NCBI RefSeq assembly: GCF_036850765.1
Contig: NC_089498.1
Coordinates: 48,969,795-49,033,794 of the forward strand
DNA: 64,000 nucleotides
Direction: 5' to 3'
From: Saccopteryx bilineata
Taxonomy: Eukaryota > Chordata > Mammalia > Chiroptera > Emballonuridae
Made by a program: the position numbers and the translations under genes. The notes under the pieces were generated by a model, which ran no database searches, was not told where the DNA came from, and saw only the letters and a list, made by a program, of their open reading frames with translations. Shown here in pieces: positions 24,007 to 37,000 of this stretch (positions are counted from its first letter, which is position 1; every line of letters begins with the position of its first letter).

Positions 24007-25112
24007 TTTTTTATTCTGTTCTTATTTTATTCTTTTATTCTGTCTTTAGCTGTGCAAAAGCTTTTTAGTTAGATATAGTCCCATTTGTTTATCTTGTCTT
24101 TTATTTCACTTGCCTATGGAAGATAAATCAGCAAATATATTGCTACGAGAGATGTCGGAGAGCTTACTGCCTATGTTTTCTTCTAAGATGCTTATGGTCT
24201 CACGACTTACATTTAAGTCTTTTATTCATTTTGATTTTATTTTGGTGAATGGTGTAAGTTGGTGGTCTAGTTTCATTTTTTTGCTGGTAGCTGTCCAATT
24301 TTCCCCACACCATTTATTAAAGAGGCTGTCTTTACTTCATTATATGTTCTTACCTCCTTTGTCAAATAACAGTTGTCCATAGAGCTATGGGTTTATTTCT
24401 GGATTCTCTGTTCTGTTCCATTGATCTATATGCCCGTTCTTATGCCAGGACCAGGCTGTTTTGAGTACAATGGCTTTGTAGTATAATTTGATATCAGGAA
24501 GTGTGATAACTCCCACTTTATTCTTCTTTTTTAAGATTGCTGAGGCTATTCATGTTCTTTTTTGGTTCCATATATATTTTTGAAATATGTGGTCTATATC
24601 TTTAAAGTATGTCATTGGCATTTTAATTGGTATTGCATTGAATTTATTGCTTTGGGTAATATAGACATTTTAATGATGTTTATTCTTCCTAACCATGAGC
24701 ATGGTATATACTTCCACTTGTTTGTATCTTCCTTGATTTCTTTTATCAATGTTTTATAATTTTCAGTGTACAAGTCTTTAGTCTCCTTGGTTAAATTTAC
24801 TCCTAGGCACTTTATTTCTTTGTTGCAATAAGGGGATTGATTCCTTAATTTCTCTTTCTGACAGTTCATTGTAGGTGAGACATAGACAAGAATGTGATGG
24901 TAATGGGGGTGAGGGTGAGGAAGGGGCAAGAATGGAGAGGGGGTGGAGGGAGGGGAGGGGCACAAAGAAAACCAGATAGAAGGTGACAGAAGACAATTTG
25001 ACTTTGGGTGAGGGGTATGCAACATAAACAAATGTCAATATAATCTGGAGATGTTTTCTCTGAACATATGTACCCTGATTTATCAATGTCACCACATTAA
25101 AATAAATAAATA
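24007..25112 (+). mobile_element. L1 insertion with 5' inversion (twin priming)
   Basis: 24007 to about 24876 is L1 ORF2 in reverse orientation (minus strand encodes [14 protein letters not shown] and [18 protein letters not shown]). From about 24877 to 25112 the L1 3' UTR and A-rich tail read in plus orientation. AAAAAGTGAATGC flanks the whole at 23994-24006 and 25113-25125. Confidence 0.92.
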
Positions 25113-25126
25113 AAAAAGTGAATGCC

Positions 25127-25785
25127 TTATTTGAATTCTGATTTAAACAAACTATAAAAAAATTGATGTTTATAAGACAATTAGAAATTTGAACATTGTT
25201 TGGATATTTAACAATATTAAGGAAAATTTGATGTGATAATTATGTTGTTATGTTAAAGAAAGAAATCTTATCTTCTAGAAATATTCTGAAAGAGTCTTGG
25301 ATGAAATATGTAATGTCTCAAATTTGTTCCAAATTAAAACAAGAAATAGGAAGTGGCTAGAGAAATAAATCCTTGATATGGTGACTGTTCAGATTTAGAA
25401 TTTCATAGGTAAACCTATGTTAATTATAATTTTGGAAGTTGGGGGAGTCATTAGTTTGGGGGAAAGGAGCATCAATTGCTGGGAGTTGCACATTCTGACT
25501 TAAACATCAGTGGAAATGCTTACTAGGATGGTGGCAGTGATAAAAATATTTTGATTACTTGGTGTCTCTCTTGTGGCTGAGGTCCAAAGATACGGGGGAA
25601 GAATAGCAGTAAGAATGAAGAGCACACCTTTTACTTCCCAATTTCCTGAACCAGGATTGTCTGCTGCTTCCTAACTTACCCTTGCTCCTTTCTTCCTAGG
25701 AAGTAAAAGTGAGCTGACTTCAACTGAGGTGATAGCCTAATTTGCCTTTTCATGGAGTTAAACATACAAAAGATCAGGTGATATC
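25127..25785. other. Intergenic, nothing recognised
   Basis: No supported feature. Confidence 0.4.
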
Positions 25786-25900
25786 CCAACTGTACAGATG
25801 GGAAGACTGAGCTTCAGCAACAGTAGACAATAGAAAGCAATTTACTCAACCTCAAGCATGCAGAAGAGGTGTCAATATTCAATCCCAGGACTGTCTTTTG
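25786..25900 (+). repeat. MIR-like fragment
   Basis: ACTGTACAGATGGGAAGACT, then GAGCTTCAGCAACAG, resembles the MIR core. Confidence 0.5.
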
Positions 25901-26212
25901 GTGACACTCATGATATATGGGTCATAATCTATTCTGAGTTTAGAGCATAAATTGAATGAAAACCTTGCAAGACAAGTTTCACCTCCCCAGGAATGTGTTC
26001 TTTCAAGATTTCTAAATAAATTTTTAAGTGAAAAATTATATATAAAAAATTCATTTAAATTCAAAATGACAACTGCAAAGTTTGGTGATGCTAATATATT
26101 TTTAAAGTCAAAATTATAGAAAGAAGCACTTCATGTCAAACATTACAGAAAATCATAGGTGAGAGGAGAAAGTATTTTGGAAAAATAAATGGATAATTCT
26201 TCAAATTCAGAA

Positions 26213-26449
26213 CTATTTTCTGTCTTTTTCCATCATAGAAATAATTCCATTGTAAACTTCTTGAGGGGCATCCATGGCCCAGATAAAGTCCAAGTGATTG
26301 TAGAAAGGAATCTTTTTGTGGTAAATGAGATTAGGGAGTTTTGGAAGCAAGAGGTCAACATCTTGAGGGTCAGCCAGCCAATCCTGGCCACCGTTCCATA
26401 CTGCAATTGGCACATTCATGTCTGCTACATTGTAGTTAGGAGGTGTGGG
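26213..26449 (-). CDS. LIPF: LIPF last coding exon (Asp343, His372, stop)
   Basis: The acceptor TTGTATTAG lies before 26449. It codes residues 321-398 and the stop at 26215-26213. The [12 protein letters not shown] segment carries catalytic Asp343 and FYNHLDFIW carries His372. The 3' UTR lies below 26213; I found no AATAAA on the minus strand in the next 300 bases, only weaker AT-rich variants, so the polyadenylation site is not placed. Confidence 0.97.
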   Translation of the reverse strand, partial: PTPPNYNVADMNVPIAVWNGGQDWLADPQDVDLLLPKLPNLIYHKKIPFYNHLDFIWAMDAPQEVYNGIISMMEKDRK

Positions 26450-29400
26450 CTAATACAAGAGAAAGAGAACCACAGTTTTCATAGGTGTCTGCACTTCAAA
26501 CCCCAATACTTATTCCTTGGCAGATTATTCAACATTAACTGGCCTAGATATTTGTTTTTGAGGTATAATTGACATAAAACATTTCAGGTGTACAACATAA
26601 TGTTTTGATGCATGTATACATTGTGAAATGATTACCACAATAAATCTATTAATAGTTAACATCCTTCACTTTACATAGCTGAAATTTTTTTTTCTTGTGA
26701 TGAAAATGAGTAAAATTCACTCTCTTGGCAATTTTCAAATATACAATACAGTATTATTAACTATAGTCACATGCTGTACATTACATCCCCAGGATTTATT
26801 TATTTTATAACTGGAAGTTTGTAACCTTTCTACCACCTTGCCCACCTTCCACCCCCATTTCTGGCACCCACCAATCTATTCTCTGTAACTATGGGCTCAG
26901 TTTTATTGTTTTAGATTCCACAAATAAGTGTGATTATACAATACTTATCTTTCTCTGTCTGACTTATTTCACTTAGTATAATGCCCTCAAATTTCATTCA
27001 TGTTGTTGCCAATTTTATAACCTGGTTTTATATGTATATTGTTAACAATGATTGCTCAGAGAAAGTCACCTTTATCCACAGAGCAAAGGGGATACAATAT
27101 AATTTAGATTAGTGCTTCTCAAACTGACTCGTCAAAATGAAAATTCTGGTTCAGTACATCTGGGGGAAGAGCCTAGATTCTGCATTTCCATTGCTGATGC
27201 TGCTAGTCCTGGACCATACTTTGAGGAGTGAGGCTTAATACAACAATTCTTACAAATTAAAAATTTATATTTCAACTCCAGCTGAAGGAAATGGACTTGA
27301 CTAGATTCTAACTGTAATAGATTGTTTCTATGCAAACACTCTTAAGTATGATTTCCTTAAAATGTTCTGAGTCATTTATTTTGACTTTGTATTAACTTAC
27401 AAGTATAATCAGTCTATACAGATCAATTAGTTCATTTAAGGAGCATTATTTATTAAATACTTACCTGCTTTTACTCAATATTGGTTCAAATTCTGAGAAA
27501 ACTATCATTGGCCCATTTCCTATTTCTAGAAAATTGCCAATCACACATAGCCTTCATAAAGGCTCATAAAGCAGGACAAGAAAATAAGAGAATCATTGCC
27601 AATTTCCCCAGAAATCTCACCTTAGGTAATAGCCAACTTGTCATAACAAAGGATTTTACCACATGTAATTGCCCTTAATTAAGTTACTACTTTATTAGTT
27701 AAATATCATCATGAGCTATTATTGGCTCATTGGAGAGAGGATGGATTTGGGATTAAGTTATTCTGGTCCCATTTAACTCCAATGGTGTAATTCTCTGATT
27801 GCTGGTGTTAAAGCTCAGTAGAAAGGTAGTTTCAAAGCAAGTCCTTGCTTGAAGGGTTTAAGAAGATGATGGTTTGGGTGAGGAGGATGTGTTTTCAACA
27901 TATGTTTGATCTGATGGTATTCTGAAAACCTCTTTGAAGACATCAAAGATGTAAAAAAATGGGGGTGAGCATCTTCTCTACACATATGATATTGTGGTGA
28001 AAAGACATAAATCCCTTCTAAATATCGAGTCATGGAAACATGAAAATTAGTAGTTTTATTCAGCTACTATTGGATGGAAATATAGGTAAGGAAGAGAGAA
28101 GAGAATTACAAAAAAAAAAAAATGTAGGTACTCCCCTGTTCATATCTAGCCAATGATAATCTGACAGTTTACAGAGGGAAGGATTTATCAACATTATCCC
28201 ATCAAATAATGTCAATAACTTCCTGAATGTGGGTGGAAAGATGAAGAAATTATTGTCTGAATTCATATTGGCCTCAAATAGGGCACATTACAAAGCTTGC
28301 GGTTTTTTAGCTACAACAAGTGGGAGAGTGTACAATATATGTCTGCCTATACCACACAGTACCTTCTGCTGAAAAGGTTTCCAGCCTAGACCTGCAAGCA
28401 CACCATCCTTCTCTTATATCTAGAAATGTGGCTGAATCACTTTTCTGGCTGACAACAAATGCGAGGATATTGTTTAAAAAAACCAGAGATTTCAGTTTTA
28501 TCTCATGACCAGCTAGTATCATCGGTTTATTATATTTGCTAATAGCACTCCAGAAAGGAGAGAAAGGCATGCCCGGGGTCTGGGATTCAGGGAAGGTATG
28601 TCTAATGTGATGAGTGGAGATTAAATTTTAAGTTTCTACATGTAGTGATGTGGTCTTTTAAGGGCAGCTTGAATGAGAACAGCCACTGGAGCATGACAGC
28701 ACATTGAGAAACTGGGAAACTGGGGTGATGTTTGACATAATGGAGGAATCACATGGAAATAACATCCTAGTCTAGCATTTCCTTAAGGATAGGCCTGGAC
28801 ACCAATATGCCTTTGGAAAATATATGCACACTTACTGTAATTTCATCTATACTTTTTAAAATATTTGTCTCTCAAAATGTGAATGACTTCAACTTTAAGA
28901 AGCTTACCTGATTATAGTGCATCATGTTCTGAACCGGGTTACCCCAGTCAAAAGCTTGAAATTTCCCAGAATTAACAGCCTAATGTAGAGAAAATAAGAA
29001 CACGAGGAAGTATAAACTCTGCTTGCTATGTGAAAAATATTCCAACATTTCCAAGTAGTATAACTTCCAATTAAAACAGTTATTAAAAATTATTTTTTCG
29101 TTCATAAAATAAAAACTATTAATTATTCAGGACAATTTTTTATTTTTAGAGAGGGGGGATGGACAGACAGGGACAGACAGATAGGAAGGGAGAGAGATGA
29201 GAAGCAGCAACTCATAGTTGCATCACCTTAGTTGTTCATTTATTGCTTTCACATGTGTGCCTTGACTGGGGGCTCCAGAGGAGCCAGTGACCCCTTAGTC
29301 AAGCCAGTGACCTTGGGCTTCAAGCCAGCAACATTTGGGCTCAAGCCAGAGACCATGGATCATATATATCTATGGTCTCATGCTCAAGCTGGGGGTCCTG

Positions 29401-29769
29401 GGGTCAAGCTAGAGACCTCGGGTTTCAAACAAGCGTCCTCAGTGTCCCAGGCCAACACTCTATCTACTGCACCATTGCCTGGTCAGGTGAGGACAATGTA
29501 CTGATATGAGTTTAAATGCAGCTTTGCAACTCTGGCTGGTTAGATCAGTCATTTAAGAGCGTCTGTACTAAAATGACAAGGCTGAGGGTTCATCCTCAGG
29601 CAGGGTACACACAGGAAGCAACCAGTGAATGTACAACTGATTGGAACAACAAACAACAAATGAATGCTTCTCTTACCCCTCTCCTCTTGCTCCCTTCCCC
29701 TACCCTTCCTCTCTTTCTCTCTCTGTCTCTAAAATAAATAAATGAATGAATGAATGAATGAATAAATAA

Positions 29770-29800
<31 letters not shown>

Positions 29801-32800
29801 AATTAAGCCCTGGCTAGAGATGTTGGTTGGTTGGAGCATCAGCCTGGAACACAAAAGTTGCTTGTTTGGGACACATACAGGAGCAGCTTGATGTTTCTGT
29901 CTCGCTCTCCCTGCCTCTCTTTCAAAAAAAAAATTGCAGCTTTGTTTTTATAAAAATCATTTATGTCTTTGCTTCCCAGAATAACTGTTTCCACAGTATT
30001 TTTATTCACATGGATTGATGGTCATTTTCAGTTGGTATCACATGCTAGAAAAATTCCTCACCAGGAACATTGGACAGAATATTTTAAGAATGTGCTTTTG
30101 GTTCAGGCTTTCAAAATAAATTTTCCCTGGCTGGTTGGCTCAGTGGTAGAGCATCGTCCTGGCATAGGAATGTCCTGGGTTTGATTCCTGGTCAGGGCAC
30201 ACAGGAGTAGTGCTCATCTGTTTCTCCATCCCTCCCCCTCTCCTTTCTGTCTGTCTCTCTCTTCCCCTCCCACTGCCAATGCTCCACTGGAGCAAAGTTG
30301 GCCCGGGCGCTGAGGATGGCTCTATGGCTTCCACCTCAGGTGCTAGAATGGCTCCAGTTGCAATGAAGCAATGTCCCAAATGGGAAGAGCATCGCCCCCT
30401 GGTGGGCATGCTGGTGGATTCAGGTCGGGTGCATGTGGGAGTCTGTCTCTCTGCCTCACTGCTTGTCACTTCAGAAAAATACAAAAAAAAAAATATTTTT
30501 TTAAAGCATTTGAGAAATGATACCTGGGCCCAGTGCAGCATATTTTGAACAGAAGTCCCCGCTGGATTATGTGATAGATACACATCCAAGCGACTCTAGA
30601 AAGAAAACACACATATGCACACACACTTAGATCTATATTCAGTTTTTCACAACAGCTAAGACATAAGTTTTTCTGTTTTATGGCAACGTTTACTGGAAAG
30701 ATATGAAAAACACAGGTACCTGTAGCTGTAGAGCTTGCAAAGTACAATTGCATAGACTAACTCTTTTAATTTGTAGCATTCAAAGAGGAGAGCTTATTAT
30801 GTTCATTCTATAAAAATGGGAATTGGGGCTCAAAGAATTTTACAGAAATATCCAGTGCTACTCAAATAGTAATAGCATGGAGCCAGAGACTTTAATCTAG
30901 CTCTTTAGTCTAAATTCTCAGCATTTTACTTTTCTCTATTTAGTGCCAGAGAGCAGTGAGTGAATTGTTCACACACAAACCTCTTGCTTTGCAGAACTAT
31001 GTGTGTGTGTATACATATAAATGATAGTCATTATACATAGTGAGTTAATTTTTTTCTACATAAAGGGAAAATGGGGTGAAGGAAGGGAATTTGAAGGGGA
31101 TGAAACTGGGAGCAATGACTTGTGTTTACTTTTGGTCTTATCTGCATATCATGTACACAATTCTGAAGCTACTTCTAGTTCTTATAAAAGAACATTTCTA
31201 AGTGATGATGGGGCAAGTAATCAAAAATCTTGCTCCAAATATTCAGAATAGAAATTTCAATGCATACAAACCGTGTTCAAGTTCTTCTGGTCAAATCCAC
31301 AAATGATGAATAAGGCATTGCTGCACAGGGCACTGAATATCTCACGGGAACATATTTCAGTGGCAAGAAACTGTTCAAAATAGTGGTGTGGGTAGAATAT
31401 TTTGTTACCAAAAATAACCTAAAAAATAAAAGCATTAGAGGGTTGGAAAAATCAAGCTGCAGAGAAGATTAATTAATTCCTCTAATTTGCTGGTACAGTT
31501 GTGAATAGGCTAGTGATATTTTAATATTTTTGTATGTTGTTTTAGGAATTTCAAATAATTTCCACAATAAAGTTGTGGAATGGGCAGGACATATATTAAT
31601 ATTGGGTATTTATTGTTGCATTGAGAATTGTATTGATTGCTGAGAAGAAGTATAAGACACAAAGAGTCACAGTCTAGTTGGGGTAATAAGGGTTATAAAA
31701 TAAAATCATAAAAGAGCATGTCACAATTAAGTGTCAAGATGTGCGATTTCAACAATAAATTATGAAAAGATCAGAAAGGAAAATGGTGACTCTAAGCCAT
31801 ATTTTCAGCCAAGTCTTCAGAAAGACAATGAGGCTAGGTAGTTAAATAATCTTCTTGGGGAAAATAGACATTTTTTCATCCCCATTTTATACAAGAGAAA
31901 ACATTAGGCTAATGGCTAATTAGAACTAATTTTAAGTAGAATACTGACCCAAGCCCCAAGCCTCTGACTGAAGGTCTATTGGCTGTTGTTGTTTTGTTTT
32001 GTTTTTTAGCACTTTCTACATTGCCTACGGGGAAGTCTAAGTACAAGTAGGAAATGAACAAGTTCTGCATCAATATAGCCAGAATCATCACAAAGTCCTA
32101 CGCTTTGAATAAAAGCTTTGACCCTATGTAAGAATTAGGATTTAGTCACACATGTTAATTGAGAGTGAAAAAAAATGAGTCATACAAAATCAGACAAGGA
32201 AATGGCATCATTACATTGTATAGCTTGAGGCTAACCTGTTCTCTTAAAGGAAAATGTATATGTGTTGGTTTTGGTGTGTGGAAAAAGTAGGTAATTAAGC
32301 TTTAGAAAAAAATAAAGATTATTAATTCCCTACCATGTATGGCTACTTAATATTTATAGTATGTTATATTTATGCTACTGCCCTACTGCATCTCTATTTA
32401 AAGAGCAAAGAACTCTTAGGAAACCGGTTAGAAAGCCAAGAGTAATTGAAGAGGGGTCTCTAAGTCCTTGGCTCCTTCAAACATTACTTTACTCTTTCTC
32501 CTTTTTCCTTCCCTTCTTTCCCTTCCTTTTTTATCCTATTCTTTCTCTTCCTAATTTTCTTCATCCATTTAGTGTCTAGAGTCTTAAAAGTCCAAGATCA
32601 AGGGGCCAGCAGGTTCAGTGTCTAGTGAGGACCTGCTTCAGGGTTCACAGATTGTCATCTTTTCACTGTGTCCTCACATGGCAGGAGGGGTGAGAGAGCT
32701 CCCTGCTGTCTCTTTCATCAGGACACTCATCTATTCATAAGGGCTCTACCCTTATGATCCAATCACCTCCCAAAGGCCCCACTTCCAAAAATTTTAGTTC

Positions 32801-33301
32801 TTATTGGACTATTTGGTTTTGTTTTCATTTCCCTTTCCCTGTTCCAGGGGTGAAATCAGCCTTGACATAGCTGTGTGGAGTGCTTGATAAATGAAATATC
32901 TATGAGGCATTGCTAACCTCTTGAAAGTTATCAAGAATAAAGAAATATACAGGGATCTCATAAGCTATAGTAGGGATTCAAACATGGCCAGTCCTATTCG
33001 AGGAATAATAGAGTAAGGATACAATTCTATTCTGGATGTAAACATGATTGTTCACCAGGTGTTTTTGTTTCTTTCCCTCCCTTTGAAATCCATGGACAAT
33101 TTAATCTCTTACATTCAGTTAAAAAGAATCACATACCTTGAAGAGGAATGGAGGAATAATTGCAAGTTTGTTTAAAGGGCTTGTGACGTACTTCACAGTA
33201 GCAACTGGAGCTAATGCGTAAAAGGTTTTGATTCTCTTAGCCAGTTTGGGATTAGTAGAAAAGGCAATAAAACCTGAAACAGAACAACAAGGAATGGGTC
33301 A

Positions 33302-33336
<35 letters not shown>

Positions 33337-33463
33337 TCTGAGGAAATCTGAGAAACTGACCATCTCCGCTTGTTCAAAGTAATCAGATTTTAATATTTTT
33401 TTAGTATTTTTAAAAGATTTTATTTATTCATTTTAGAGAGAAGAGCAAGAGAAAGGGAGAGAA

Positions 33464-33509
<46 letters not shown>

Positions 33510-33980
33510 CTGGAGAGAAGTAGGGGAGGAGCAGGAAGCATCAACTCCCATATGTGCCTTGACCAGGCAAGCCTGAAGTTTCGAATGGCAACCTCAGCGT
33601 TCCAGGTCGACACTTTGTCCACTATGCCACCACAGGTCAGGCATATTTTAGTATTTTTAAATATTTGTTTTATTTTCATAGATTCTGTATGAGTACATGA
33701 AGGTAGAACTTTTAAAAAGTTATAATAAAATCTTATCTGACTTTAGAAATAGGTCAACTTTAGAATAATTATAGGATGACAAAAAGTTATTTATACTCTA
33801 TACATAAGATTTGATATATTTAAATTCATTTCATCAAATGAGATAATTAAGTTTTAAAATGAATAGGTTTGACTTGACCTGATATAAAGCATTGACCTGG
33901 AATGCTGAGGTCACCAGTTCGAAACCCTAAGCTTGCCTGGTCTAGGCATATATGGGAGTTGATGCTTCCTGCTTCTCCCC

Positions 33981-34031
<51 letters not shown>

Positions 34032-37000
34032 CCTCTATACAATGAATAAAATAAAATAAAATAAAATAAAATGAGTAGCTTGCATAAGCAGAAAGTTTAA
34101 AAGTATAAGTTTGAAATTTGACTAAATAAGATTCAAATACTGGCTCTGTGGTTTATTAGCCTTGTGACTGGACAAGTCACCCAAACTCTAAGAGCCTCAG
34201 TTTCCTCAGATGAAATAAGAGGGTAATAATGAGTATTTCATTAGGTTGTATAGGAACTAAACAGGGTGAATCATGTACTTACCAGGATATTTGGCACATA
34301 ATAAATGCTTGTCAAGTGAGTTGCTAAGATAATTCAAACATCTACACACACTAAATATACTCAGCCTTTTCCATAATTAATTGGTTTATGAACAGTAACA
34401 TAGTAGTATAATAGAATATAATCAAATAGTTTTAAAGTTATATTTCATACAGTCAGATTACATAGGAAAATCTTTTTCCACCATTAATAATGGCACATTG
34501 ATAAGACTCAAGAAGGGCCTGAAAAAAAACTCTCCAGTTTATACAACAGCCTCTTTTATATAAGATATAGCCTGATTCTATTAGAGAAAGAATGGTTTCT
34601 CCAGGAGCACTAAGTTTATTAAAGAATTCTTTGTCTAGTTGCCTAACTCTTTAGATTATAGCTGCATATCACCCAGAGTAAGTAAGAATCACACAGGAGA
34701 AGCCTCAGTAGGTCTATGCACTGTCAGGACAGGTGACTTCTCAGGTGCTTGTTCAATATAAACTTAATCCTATTTTAGACACAATTCTAACAAGGATACA
34801 ATCTAACTTCCCACCACATAGAATTGAGAAGATATAAATTTAAAGGCAGATAAACTTATAGAAATTTACAAGTATGATGAAAGCAAGGACAAATTGTCCA
34901 CAAGTGAGAAAGAAAAATGGATGTGTTCAAAATTCAAATAACTAGAAAGAGTGGTAGGTTGGAATCATTTGGTGATTGGTAGGACAGCAATTCTACTCAT
35001 CTAAATGATTCTAAGAAAAATTTTGTATTACATCTCAATGCAATAATTTCATTAGTCTAGATCATTGAGAAAAAGTTAAATTCTGTTCAGAATATTCCAT
35101 TTAAAAAGTCAGGGGAGTGTGTCATAAATTCAAGCAGATTTCCATCCAAAATGGTTAAATTTTATGTAGTTTTGGAAATTAAAGGAATAAATCTTAGTAA
35201 TCCGGGAAATTTCCCTTTTTTTCATAAAGGATTTTGAGTCAATTGTTTACCCTGTCATTGTTGCTATGATGCATTGCCCGGATCCTCCTTCAAGTCTAAG
35301 GCAGTTATTCAACCCCAGCTGCAGGGTAGGTGGTGAGTTCTCTCTGATTTTGCTTTTTTCGCAAGGAGAACTCAAGGTTAGGCTCCCTTCTGGGCAGCCT
35401 TGCATTTGATGACTTGTCAACAGTGTGAGTAAAAAGGCCCAGCAACCTCACCCCGCTCAAGAACAGCCATGTGTACAGACTTGGTTGAGGCCTTTTTGCT
35501 TCTGTCTCTCTGCCTATTGCTGTGCTTTTGCCCTTTCCTTTAAGAGTGACTCTTTAAAAAACACGCTGTGCACTAATCTTCATCCCCTTGTGAACACGAC
35601 CTGTTATGTAATAATAAGGACATTAAGAATCTCTATCTCACTGACATTTGCCTCTGCCTAAATTTTTATAGGTGAGATCCAGGCTTTAAGACAATCTAGC
35701 AGTAAGAAGAGAATTTTCACCACCAATTTTATCTACTTCCTTGTATATATATATGTGTGTGTGTGTCCTTATATGGACATTCTGACTGCTTAGAATTTTA
35801 ATAGAAAATGAAGTAATCAGCTGACAGTGAGAATCAGCAAAACAAACAAAAAAGCACATGCCTTTATTCCTCCTATATGATGCCTCATTTCCCACTTGTG
35901 CTTCCACCCTACTTCTTTTACCACTGATGGCTTGACCCCTCCACTTGAGTATCCAATAGCATGTCTAAAATTGAGCTCCTGCTCTCCCTGGATACATCAG
36001 TTCTTCTCGCAGTTTTCTTCATCTTGGTTAATGGCATCTCCATTGCTCCAGGTGCTCAGGCCGCAGATCTTGGCATCATCCTTGACTCCTCTCTTTCTCT
36101 TATATCCATATCCCATATGTAAGCAAATCCTGTTGGTTCCACTATTAAAATATATTTTAAAATATAGACCCAGAGCCTAACTACATATCATTTCCTCCCC
36201 AGCTACCTGTACCTTCTCGTCTATGTCACTATCATCTCTCACATGGGTCTTCTAACTGGTTTCTCTGCTCCAACCTTTGTTTCCTGTCAGTAACTGAAGG
36301 GATCCTGTTAATGGGATCACATTACTACTAATTCTGTAGAGGATCAATAGGTCAGATCATGTAACTTCTCTATTCAAAATTCTTCCTTAATTTTCCTTTT
36401 CTTTTAGAGTGAAAGATAAAATTCTTACAATAGCCAAAAAGCCCTAACAGTCTGCTTTCCTCAGTCCCTTCTCGATCATATCTCTCTCTCTGTCTCATTC
36501 GTTCAACCTGATTCATCTACACAGTGAATACCTTCATTGCCACTTCCTGAACATGTTACATGTACTACAGCCTCAGACCATTTGGAATGTCAGTAGGCAA
36601 TGCACATGGCTTACTCCTTACACTCCTTCATGTCTTCACTTAGAGAGTGGCTGATGCTGTTCCCTATCTAAAATTGCTGTGTACCCCTCTGATGCTTTCT
36701 AATATCCTTCCTTTATTTACTTGTCTTTCCATAGCATTACCATTATCTGAGTTTACATCTGACTTTTTAATCTTTGTTATTTTTTGTGCCCCCTCCCACT
36801 AGAGTATAAGTAGTAAGAAGACAAAAGTTTTAATTAATCTATTTTCTTTATTACTGTATTCTTAGGGCATCTTGTAGATGCTCTATTAATGTGGTTGAAT
36901 GAATAGAATCAGTTCAGTCCAGAGGCTGTGTGGTGCTACGTTTCAGGGCATGGGCTTGGGAATCAGAGTACCTGGGCTGGTAAACGTTATTTGGAATAAC

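Noticed and set aside
24612..25031. 139-residue minus-strand frame as a gene
   Set aside because: It fuses the inverted ORF2 segment and 3' UTR of the twin-primed L1.
1561..26212. LIPK exons downstream of LIPF
   Set aside because: I looked for the acid lipase words ([21 protein letters not shown]) on the minus strand and found none; in human the gap to LIPK is tens of kilobases.
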